Of a DNA stretch of 8,443 nt, positions 1 through 5,387 are shown in pieces (position 1 is the first letter of the stretch; the number at the start of each line of letters is the position of its first letter). Made by a program: the position numbers and the translations under genes. This stretch comes from Desulfobacterales bacterium. Lineage in GTDB: Bacteria > Desulfobacterota > Desulfobacteria > Desulfobacterales > BuS5. The notes under the pieces were generated by a model. The model was not told the DNA's origin. It saw only the letters and a program-made list of their open reading frames with translations, and searched no databases. The stretch lies in the NCBI GenBank assembly GCA_016735355.1, contig JAERRQ010000180.1:1-8443 (forward strand), written 5' to 3'.

Positions 1-9
1 ATCCTGCAT

Positions 10-76
10 GGCTGCGTTACGAAAGCGTAGAAATATCTTGATATTCCTACGCTTTCGCGCCTTGCCAGCCAGGCGC
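10..76. repeat. Palindromic REP-like hairpin element in intergenic DNA
   Basis: Positions 20-37 and 40-57 form an 18-bp inverted repeat with a single A/C mismatch (31 against 46) and a 2-nt spacer, so the DNA or RNA could fold into a nearly perfect hairpin. Outside it, GGCTG (10-14) and CAGCC (66-70) can extend the structure. A second, competing hairpin has a GCGCCT/AGGCGC stem (57-62 and 71-76). No open frame covers it and no transposase is adjacent. The layout resembles REP or small palindromic intergenic elements, but only one copy is visible here, so genomic repetition is an inference. It could instead be a terminator for a gene to the left of the window, although it lacks a clear T-tract. 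Confidence 0.5.
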
Positions 77-137
77 CTCAACACTTAAAATTGCTAACTT
101 ATTTTTGTGCGAACCCTAAAGATAGATTGTAACTGTT

Positions 138-165
138 AACCGTAAACCGACAACCGTGAACGGTT
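138..165. repeat. Heptamer tandem repeat, AACCGTN type
   Basis: Four consecutive 7-nt units read AACCGTA, AACCGAC, AACCGTG and AACGGTT. The last unit inverts the pattern, so TAACCGT (137-143) and ACGGTTA (160-166) form a 7-bp inverted repeat. The block is framed by a direct repeat GATAGATT at 121-128 and 168-175. It sits in non-coding DNA between the terminator at 199-253 and the hairpin at 10-76. No function can be assigned; an intergenic minisatellite or a protein-binding array are both possible. Confidence 0.45.
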
Positions 166-198
166 ACGATAGATTTTTCATGTGAAGTTCATTACCTG

Positions 199-253
199 AA
201 AAGCCGGAGCTCTGAAAACTCTATCAGAACATCCGGCAGAACATCCGGCTTTT
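199..253 (-). terminator. Intrinsic terminator of the tRNA-Pro/CPBP/AsmA-like unit
   Basis: On the minus strand AAAAGCCGGA (253-244) pairs perfectly with TCCGGCTTTT (208-199), a 10-bp stem ending in a U run, 15 nt after the stop codon of the AsmA-like gene. The 35-nt loop contains an inner TCTGA/TCAGA hairpin. A 12-bp tandem duplication (CAGAACATCCGG at 225-236 and 237-248) supplies an alternative partner for the GCCGG arm. Because the stem has A and T tracts on both sides, it may work in both directions. Confidence 0.7.
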
Positions 254-268
254 TGGCAAAAACACGGT

Positions 269-1111
269 TTATTTGTTAAAAAAGCCCTTAAGCTTGTCTG
301 TGGATTTGAAAGTTTCTTTTACGGCGCTGTCAATATCGCCTTTTTCAAGGGCTTCCTTGCTTTTTTCAAGATCTTTTTTGCCCTGGGCAATGGACGCCTC
401 GCCCTTTGCCCTTAATTCCGCAACATTTTTTAGCAGCATTTCACGATTGTCCGCCACGCAACCTTTGAGACTCTTGAATATCTCTTTATAATAGAGTTCA
501 ATTGCCTCTCCTATGGTTATCCCGCCTTCATTGCGGCCGATTCCGGTAAGATGGATATCCGGGAGCTTCAGGCTCGCCACCTCCTGACCTCCCAAAATAA
601 TATCAACAAAGCTGTTCTGAAAAATAAAGTCGTCTATAATAACCTTTTTTCGAGGACTTGACTTTTCTTCCTTTCCTGCCGTTTCAGCTGTTTCTTGTTG
701 GGCCCCTTCAGATTTCGAAAACTTAGCAATGTTGTCCATAATTTTCTTCTGGTTATCTCCGGCAAGGCCCTCCCATGTTATTTTGGCGCCATCTATCAAG
801 ATATTTCTTACCACTACAACGTCACTAAAGACCGTGCCTGTATCAACCTTTACGCTGACCTGTCCGAGTTCAAAAGCTCTTTCGGAGCTGAATCCCGGTG
901 GATTGCCGATAATAAAGCCTCCTATGCCTGCCTGCCCGGACAAAAGGCTGATATCCACGTCTGCCAGTCGGACATCACCGCCCGTGGCCTTGGGGCCTAT
1001 GGTTTCAACACCTGAGCGGATAATGCTTCCCAGCATGCTGTAAAGTATAATTACCCCTATGATCAAAACCAGCACGATCACCGATCCTGCATAAAAAAGC
1101 TTTTTCATCAT
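269..1111 (-). CDS. Membrane-anchored AsmA-like periplasmic protein with C-terminal helical region
   Basis: The 280-residue product begins with a short basic N-terminus and one hydrophobic segment (about residues 5-30), an uncleaved anchor or signal sequence. Residues 40-190 are beta-rich and look like an AsmA/DUF748-type repeat (GDVRLADVDISLLSGQ, then GNPPGF, then a VDTGTVFSDVVVVRNILIDG-like stretch), split by a charged low-complexity linker at about 131-155. Residues 205-280 are rich in Lys, Glu and Ala and probably form a helical or coiled-coil tail. AsmA-type proteins act at the envelope, often in lipid transport or outer-membrane assembly; extending that to this protein is inference. AAGGAG (1121-1116) lies 4 nt from the first ATG and 7 nt from the second (1108), so the second may be the real start. 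The gene follows the CPBP gene by 43 nt with no clear terminator between and ends just before the terminator at 199-253, so it is the last gene of the unit. It could also be called simply a conserved hypothetical. Confidence 0.72.
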   Translation of the reverse strand: MMKKLFYAGSVIVLVLIIGVIILYSMLGSIIRSGVETIGPKATGGDVRLADVDISLLSGQAGIGGFIIGNPPGFSSERAFELGQVSVKVDTGTVFSDVVVVRNILIDGAKITWEGLAGDNQKKIMDNIAKFSKSEGAQQETAETAGKEEKSSPRKKVIIDDFIFQNSFVDIILGGQEVASLKLPDIHLTGIGRNEGGITIGEAIELYYKEIFKSLKGCVADNREMLLKNVAELRAKGEASIAQGKKDLEKSKEALEKGDIDSAVKETFKSTDKLKGFFNK

Positions 1112-1154
1112 TTTTCTCCTTAAAAATTGGGCGCCCTAAGGCAGCGTAAGTCTC

Positions 1155-1817
1155 CTACCAGAACATCCAGTTTTCCGTATACAAAATATAAATCCCTAAT
1201 CCTAGGTTGGTTATTGCGTGGGCTGCAATACAACCCCCCAGTTTTTTCTGACGGATCATCAATAAATTGTAAATAACACCGGCCGCAATCCCTACAAATA
1301 CACGATGGTGCTCTAATCCAAAAAGGATTGCCACACCTATAAATGAAAACCAGGTAAAAGTGCCCGGAGGGACAGCGCGAAAATCCTGATTAATAAGGTA
1401 GCGCAAGAAAAAAGAACGCCAAAAGAGTTCTTCCATAATCGGGACAACCACTGCCGCTCCGATAATACGCACGGCAATCAAGCTTATCACAGCCGCCTGG
1501 GACCAGCCGAAGGCATAGGGGTTAAAGCCGGTATGCTTGCCGAACTGAGGCAGATATTCTTCCGGCAAAATCCAGATCAGCAACACCAGAAGACCGAGCA
1601 AGATAGCTGTCAAATATTCAAAGAATGAAAGTTTTGGAGAAAAATCGGGTTTATACTCATGCCTCCAGAACCAGAGCAGGAGTCCGACAATAACGGTTCT
1701 GCCGATATATAGAATGTGGGTACAGGATGGAAAAAGACGGGCCGTCTCAGTCAGAATTAAAAACAGAGCAAACGGAAAAACATAAGGAAACCAAGGTCTT
1801 TTTAAAATTTGCAACAT
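1155..1817 (-). CDS. CPBP-family intramembrane metalloprotease (CAAX protease-related)
   Basis: This is a 220-residue polytopic membrane protein with about six to eight hydrophobic segments. It carries the three CPBP/ABI (Rce1-like) motifs: EELFWR (Glu129, Glu130, Arg134), an FGLEHH segment (His170, His171), and HAITN (His200, Asn204). These are the metal-binding and catalytic positions of CPBP glutamic or metallo-type intramembrane proteases. The [12 protein letters not shown] start, the FTWFSF...LFGLEHH core and the short Trp/Phe-rich end (NWMFW) recall, from memory, the CAAX prenyl protease-related family TIGR03008, which occurs with exosortase/PEP-CTERM systems; this subfamily call is tentative. 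The frame stays open upstream to 1877, but that stretch is the tRNA-Pro gene (translating as the typical VGSSNLLAP artefact), so I start at the ATG at 1817. No Shine-Dalgarno sequence precedes it: only 11 A/T-rich nt separate it from the tRNA CCA. The substrate is unknown. Confidence 0.85.
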   Translation of the reverse strand: MLQILKRPWFPYVFPFALFLILTETARLFPSCTHILYIGRTVIVGLLLWFWRHEYKPDFSPKLSFFEYLTAILLGLLVLLIWILPEEYLPQFGKHTGFNPYAFGWSQAAVISLIAVRIIGAAVVVPIMEELFWRSFFLRYLINQDFRAVPPGTFTWFSFIGVAILFGLEHHRVFVGIAAGVIYNLLMIRQKKLGGCIAAHAITNLGLGIYILYTENWMFW

Positions 1818-1828
1818 ATATATTTTTG

Positions 1829-1905
1829 TGGTCGGGGCGAGAAGATTTGAACTTCCGACCCCTTGAACCCCATTCAAGTGCGCTACCAGACTGCGCTACG
1901 CCCCG
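1829..1905 (-). tRNA. tRNA-Pro, anticodon GGG
   Basis: The minus strand folds into a standard 77-nt cloverleaf. The acceptor stem CGGGGCG/CGCCCCG is perfect, the D stem is GCGC/GCGC, the anticodon stem is CTTGA/TCAAG with loop ATGGGGT (anticodon GGG, G37), and the T arm GGAAG/CTTCT encloses loop TTCAAAT. The discriminator is A and the 3' CCA is encoded in the DNA. The GGG anticodon reads CCC and CCU proline codons. The gene lies between the ykgJ-like gene (48 nt upstream) and the CPBP gene (11 nt downstream), so it probably shares a transcript with the latter. Confidence 0.97.
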
Positions 1906-1916
1906 ACTGCTTACTT

Positions 1917-1944
1917 AATTAACAATTTACTTTTATTATGTCAA
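1917..1944 (-). promoter_or_regulatory. Candidate sigma-70 promoter of tRNA-Pro(GGG)
   Basis: A perfect TTGACA (-35, 1944-1939) lies on the minus strand, followed by an AT-only spacer of about 16 nt and a weak TTAATT (-10, 1922-1917), which would start RNA a few nt before the tRNA 5' end at 1905. The -35 hexamer and placement are good, while the -10 hexamer matches consensus at only three of six positions. It fits in the 48-nt gap after the ykgJ-like stop codon. Confidence 0.5.
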
Positions 1945-1953
1945 GAAACGACT

Positions 1954-2634
1954 TTAGGGAACAGGACGAAATAAATGTAAATTCCGATGAAAATTATTTT
2001 CAACCCCGAACATCCTTATTGTGTCAGTAAGCGGCCTGCCGAAAAGAAAATCGAGCATTTCCGGATCCATTCCGCTTCGATCTATGATCAACCGCCTGAA
2101 GTGCATCTCATAGTTAATAATATCAATAAGCATTTTCATAGAATCGGTTTTTTTATCTCTGTTATAAAGGCTTACAAGATTTTGTATTATATCATAGGAG
2201 CATCGTTGCTGATGTTCTTCAACAAGATCCCATAATCCGGCAACCTTGTATATCAAATCTTTTCTGACAAGACGGTTTTTAGAATATATCCGTTCAATTT
2301 CTTCCGTATCCCAGCATTTCAAGACCCTGCATTCTAATGCTCTGTGTTCATATATTTTACAAATATTATCTTTTGGGTTAAAAAATCTACAGGATAGGGT
2401 ATTGCCTTGTCCCTTGATTTTAATTATATCCGTAGCAGCAGGTTGTATTGATCTTCTGATATTATCGTTTGCAGGTTCCCCCTTCCTGATTGTAAAAAGG
2501 TGCTTTAAAGGTATCATGCCGCCTTCGACCAACTCCCTGTCTTCCAGATGTAAAGAAGGTCCACCTTTTTTACAGCATGTACCGCAACGCCTGCACTTGT
2601 CAATTCCCGAATTTTCACTTATTATTTTTGTCAT
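1954..2634 (-). CDS. YkgJ-family cysteine-cluster protein
   Basis: The 226-residue soluble protein carries the CxxCxxCC signature of the YkgJ family (PF03692): Cys14, Cys17, Cys20 and Cys21 in KCRRCGTCCKKGGPSLHLED. A second set follows (Cys82, Cys92, Cys102, Cys107) in SCRFF..., ICKIYEHRALECRVLKC. The eight cysteines are expected to bind zinc or an Fe-S cluster; the family's biochemical role is unsettled. Residues 110-226 are mostly helical, with one further Cys145 and no recognised domain. There are no membrane segments. I chose the ATG at 2634, which has AGGTGG (2644-2639) 4 nt upstream and places the first cysteines close to the N-terminus. An in-frame ATG at 2694 with GAGGG (2705-2701) 6 nt upstream would add 20 residues and overlap purN by 32 nt; it cannot be excluded. 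The gene follows purN by 28 nt and is probably co-transcribed with it. Confidence 0.85.
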   Translation of the reverse strand: MTKIISENSGIDKCRRCGTCCKKGGPSLHLEDRELVEGGMIPLKHLFTIRKGEPANDNIRRSIQPAATDIIKIKGQGNTLSCRFFNPKDNICKIYEHRALECRVLKCWDTEEIERIYSKNRLVRKDLIYKVAGLWDLVEEHQQRCSYDIIQNLVSLYNRDKKTDSMKMLIDIINYEMHFRRLIIDRSGMDPEMLDFLFGRPLTDTIRMFGVENNFHRNLHLFRPVP

Positions 2635-2662
2635 CAAACCACCTGCTGTTTCACACTGCACC

Positions 2663-3421
2663 CTAAATCCTGTCAAAAATAAAGACCCGGCCATTTTTTA
2701 CCCTCAGTCGATCCTCGGCAAACAGCTTTATACATTCAGAATAAAGCTCCCATTCAAGCTCCAGACCCTTTTTTTTAATCGAATCGAGAGTGTCATTCCC
2801 TGCAATCCGGAAAGCTCGCTGCCCGATAATAGGCCCGGAGTCTTCGCCGTAGTCGATAAAATGCACCGTACACCCTCCTACTTTGCATCCGTACCTGAAA
2901 GTGTCGCCATATCCGTCCACGCCCGGAAAAGCCGGCAGCAGAGCCGGATGGATATTCATTATCCGAGGTTTTTCGGGTTCAATATTAATCCGGTCAATAA
3001 AATAGGGCGTCAGATTTCTCATAAAACCTGCAAGTATAAGCAGATCAAAAGAATAACGCTTCATATTTTCTATAAGTTTCGCTTCCGCTGCAGCTCTTGT
3101 AGCTAAAAAAAACTTGATAACTTGGGGGTCATCCTCTGGAAATATATTCTGCTTTGCCATAATTTCATCCAGATCTAAATCTGCGGGTAAACAAAAGTTT
3201 TCCAGATTATTTTTATAATCCTTGATAATTGATCTATAATCTACAACAAAGGTTGGTATGTTATGTTTTTCACCTCTTTCAAGTCCGTATGCATCCGGAT
3301 TATCGGAACCGATAAATACAACACTGCCGTTTATAGCTCCTGATTCACACGAATCAATGATTGCTTGAAGATTTGTTCCGCCTCCTGATACAAGCGCTCC
3401 TATGCTGATTTTTTTATTCAT
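2663..3421 (-). CDS. purN: Phosphoribosylglycinamide formyltransferase
   Basis: PurN transfers a formyl group from 10-formyltetrahydrofolate to glycinamide ribonucleotide, the third step of de novo purine synthesis, in the cytoplasm. The 252-residue product has the N-terminal phosphate-binding loop ALVSGGGTNLQAII (9-22), AGFMRNLTPYF (131-141), the catalytic NIHPALLP (Asn156, His158), and HFIDYGEDSGPII (Asp194). The His-to-Asp distance of 36 residues equals that of E. coli PurN (His108, Asp144). A roughly 45-residue acidic insert (about 64-112) makes the protein longer than the usual 190-215. The start at 3421 is fixed by GGAGG (3434-3430) 8 nt upstream of the A of ATG; the frame is open back to 3535, but that part is an inverted repeat rather than protein. 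The gene is divergent from the cstA-like gene and leads the ykgJ-like gene. No purine riboswitch was recognised in its leader. Confidence 0.95.
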   Translation of the reverse strand: MNKKISIGALVSGGGTNLQAIIDSCESGAINGSVVFIGSDNPDAYGLERGEKHNIPTFVVDYRSIIKDYKNNLENFCLPADLDLDEIMAKQNIFPEDDPQVIKFFLATRAAAEAKLIENMKRYSFDLLILAGFMRNLTPYFIDRINIEPEKPRIMNIHPALLPAFPGVDGYGDTFRYGCKVGGCTVHFIDYGEDSGPIIGQRAFRIAGNDTLDSIKKKGLELEWELYSECIKLFAEDRLRVKNGRVFIFDRI

Positions 3422-3429
3422 ATATTCGG

Positions 3430-3434
3430 CCTCC
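3430..3434 (-). promoter_or_regulatory. Ribosome binding site that fixes the purN start
   Basis: GGAGG on the minus strand, with 8 nt (CCGAATAT) before the ATG at 3421. It lies only about 9 nt downstream (in the RNA) of the long inverted repeat at 3443-3580, so folding of that repeat would end close to the ribosome landing site. It argues against starting the protein further upstream at 3535. Confidence 0.8.
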
Positions 3435-3442
3435 ATAAAAAG

Positions 3443-3580
3443 GACAGGGCAACCGCATTTGGCAAACCGTAACAAAGCGGAATGGATGGAATTATTTTGG
3501 AACGAGTTCACACGATCCAAAATAATTTTATCCATGCAGCGGTATTATGGCACAATCCAGCCAAATGCGGTTCCCCTGTC
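3443..3580. repeat. Nested imperfect inverted repeat upstream of purN
   Basis: The outer arms 3443-3463 and 3560-3580 match at 20 of 21 positions (mismatch 3450/3573). Within them, arms 3482-3501 and 3516-3535 match at 18 of 20 positions around a 14-nt loop. The segments between outer and inner arms (3464-3481 and 3536-3559) differ in length and pair poorly. The whole could fold as one long cruciform or RNA hairpin. The outer arms contain ACCGCATTTGGC and end in (G)GACAGG next to A/T runs. No transposase is encoded. The size and terminal arms fit a MITE-like or palindromic intergenic element, or a structured 5' leader for purN; the sequence alone does not decide. Confidence 0.75.
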
Positions 3581-3598
3581 AAAAAGGATAAATTCTGT

Positions 3599-3626
3599 TT
3601 TACATTTTATATAAACCGGATATACT
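3599..3626 (+). promoter_or_regulatory. Candidate sigma-70 promoter of the cstA-like operon
   Basis: TTTACA (-35, 3599-3604) and TATACT (-10, 3621-3626) are separated by 16 nt; each matches consensus at five of six positions. Transcription would begin near 3633 and leave a leader of about 45 nt before the ATG at 3678, containing an AAGGA ribosome site (3665-3669). It overlaps a weaker candidate promoter on the other strand. Confidence 0.55.
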
Positions 3627-3636
3627 ACAAAGTTAA
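3608..3636 (-). promoter_or_regulatory. Candidate promoter of purN-ykgJ
   Basis: On the minus strand TTAACT (3636-3631) and TATATA (3613-3608) are spaced 17 nt; each matches consensus at four of six positions. RNA starting near 3601 would carry the entire inverted repeat 3443-3580 in an approximately 180-nt 5' leader of purN. The region is AT-rich, so chance matches are likely and confidence is low. Confidence 0.3.
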
Positions 3637-3677
3637 GCCTTTTTTTAATATAGTAATATAACTCAAGGAATCATGAG

Positions 3678-5387
3678 ATGAACTCACTGGTACTGGCAGG
3701 GCTTGTCATGGGCGGTTATTTATTGGCTTACCATACCTACGGCAAATTTCTGGCGCGAAAGATTTTCAAAATTAATCCTGATGCTGTATGCCCCAGCACC
3801 GCATTTCAGGATAACTTTGACTTTGTACCCACCAAAAAAGAAATCCTGTTCGGGCACCACTTTACATCCATTGCCGGCCTGGGACCTATTGTAGGCCCTG
3901 CCATCGCAATAATATGGGGATGGGTTCCGGCTGTTATCTGGATTTTCTTCGGAGCCATATTTTTCGGTGCTGTGCATGACTTTGGCGCGCTTATAATCTC
4001 ACTAAGGGCAAAGGGCAGATCCATAGGAGATATTACAGGCGATGTTATCAACGCGAGATCACGAATTCTTTTCCTGCTGATCATATTCTTTGCTCTTTTG
4101 ATAGTAATAGCCGTTTTCGGACTGATCATGGCGATACTTTTTACCATGTACCCGGTTGCTGTGATACCGGTCTGGTTTGAAATAATTATAGCTTTCTGCC
4201 TCGGGCATATTGTCTATAAAAGAGGGATCGATATATTATGGCCAAGCATAATTGCCGTTATTATCATGTATTTGACCATAGTTGCCGGCGTTTATTGGCC
4301 TGTTGATTTAAAAATCATATTAGGCATCAGCGCCGAATATGAACTCATAACATGGATTATCATTGTGCTTCTATTCAGCTCCTGGCTTGCTTCAAGCCTG
4401 CCGGTGCAGACTCTTATGCAGCCAAGGGATTTCATTAATTCACATCAGCTCTTGATTGCAATGGCTTTACTCTGTTCGGGTATATTAATAGCTCATCCTT
4501 CTATAGTAGCTCCGGCTACCAACTTTTCTGTTAAAGGTGCGCCGCCGATTCTACCGTTTATCTTTGTTATAATTGCTTGCGGCGCTATTTCCGGATTTCA
4601 CTCTCTTGTAAGTTCAGGCACAACATCCAAACAGTGTGCCAGTGAAGCTGATGCTCAGTTCATAGGATATGGCAGCCTGCTGATGGAAGGAACCTTGGCC
4701 ACCCTGGTAATTATTGCAATCTCAGCAGGCATCGGCCTTGGACTGCCCGGAAGCAGCGGGGAAATATTAATCGGAAAGGCGGCTTTTATACATCACTATT
4801 CAAGCTGGGAAGCTGCAAGCGGACTCGGATCAAAACTCGGAGCATTTATTTACGGTTCCGCCAACATGATTCAAGTATGCGGCATACCAAACGACATAGC
4901 TATTGCAATTATGAGTGTTTTTGTTGTCTCATTTGCTTCCACTACCATAGATACGGCAACTCGTATACAGAGGTATGTAGTTGTTGAACTGGCAGGCTCG
5001 TATAATTTCAAATTTTTGACAAAACGTCAGGCCGGGACTGCTTTTGCCGTCATTACAGCCGGTTTTCTGGCTTTTTATGACGGAACAGGCAAGGGCGCTC
5101 TAAAACTTTGGCCTCTTTTCGGTTCCGTAAATCAACTCCTGGCATCTCTTTCTTTGATGATAATAACCATTTATCTGGCTAAACAAAAGATCAGGGCTGT
5201 TTATACATTCCTCCCAATGATATTTATGATTGTTATTACGTGCTGGGCTCTGATTCTTAATTTAAATAATTTTTTTCTTACCGGAAATTGGCTCCTTTTT
5301 TTTATAGGAATTTTTATTTTTGCCCTCCAGGTATGGTTGATTATTGAAGGTTTGATTATATGGAAAAAGATAAAAAGCTTACAATAA
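3678..5387 (+). CDS. CstA/BtsT-family carbon starvation transporter
   Basis: The 569-residue, very hydrophobic inner-membrane protein has roughly 14-16 predicted membrane segments. It shows the hallmark CstA stretches in order: GHHFTSIAGLGPIVGPAIA (59-77), GAVHDFGAL (97-105), GFHSLVSSGTTSKQ (306-319), YGSLLMEG (331-338), STTIDTATRIQRY (421-433) and LWPLFGSVNQLLA (478-490). E. coli members CstA and BtsT, about 700 residues, import peptides or pyruvate with H+. This protein is of the shorter form, about 550-600 residues, so the substrate cannot be assigned. The ATG at 3678 has AAGGA (3665-3669) 8 nt upstream. Its 3' end overlaps the next gene by 28 nt, implying translational coupling. The gene is divergent from purN, with promoter candidates overlapping in the gap. 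No btsSR-type two-component regulator is in view. Confidence 0.92.
   Translation: MNSLVLAGLVMGGYLLAYHTYGKFLARKIFKINPDAVCPSTAFQDNFDFVPTKKEILFGHHFTSIAGLGPIVGPAIAIIWGWVPAVIWIFFGAIFFGAVHDFGALIISLRAKGRSIGDITGDVINARSRILFLLIIFFALLIVIAVFGLIMAILFTMYPVAVIPVWFEIIIAFCLGHIVYKRGIDILWPSIIAVIIMYLTIVAGVYWPVDLKIILGISAEYELITWIIIVLLFSSWLASSLPVQTLMQPRDFINSHQLLIAMALLCSGILIAHPSIVAPATNFSVKGAPPILPFIFVIIACGAISGFHSLVSSGTTSKQCASEADAQFIGYGSLLMEGTLATLVIIAISAGIGLGLPGSSGEILIGKAAFIHHYSSWEAASGLGSKLGAFIYGSANMIQVCGIPNDIAIAIMSVFVVSFASTTIDTATRIQRYVVVELAGSYNFKFLTKRQAGTAFAVITAGFLAFYDGTGKGALKLWPLFGSVNQLLASLSLMIITIYLAKQKIRAVYTFLPMIFMIVITCWALILNLNNFFLTGNWLLFFIGIFIFALQVWLIIEGLIIWKKIKSLQ

Noticed and set aside
273..1043. Plus-strand open frames opposite the AsmA-like gene
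   Set aside because: The minus-strand frame has an anchor segment, a strong ribosome site and a terminator; the opposite frames are short, overlapping and unlike proteins.
1129..1136. GGGCGCCC palindrome between the CPBP and AsmA-like genes as a terminator
   Set aside because: It has no loop and only a weak following T run, so it cannot form a normal terminator hairpin.
1818..1877. In-frame upstream extension of the CPBP protein by 20 residues
   Set aside because: These codons lie inside the tRNA-Pro gene and give the typical translated-tRNA string; the ATG at 1817 is the first start outside it.
2246..3106. Long open frame on the plus strand, 286 codons
   Set aside because: It is antisense to the ykgJ-like gene and purN, both clearly recognisable; its sequence has no domain-like pattern and no good ribosome site.
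3422..3535. 38-residue N-terminal extension of PurN
   Set aside because: It translates the inverted repeat, precedes the normal PurN phosphate-binding N-terminus, and the strong GGAGG at 3434-3430 serves the ATG at 3421.
3577..3582. Perfect TTGACA on the minus strand as a purN -35 element
   Set aside because: No acceptable -10 hexamer lies 15-19 nt downstream; the match is at the end of the inverted repeat arm.
3443..3601. Purine, PRPP or other known riboswitch in the purN leader
   Set aside because: The structure is one nested palindrome and lacks the multi-helix conserved core of any riboswitch I can recognise.
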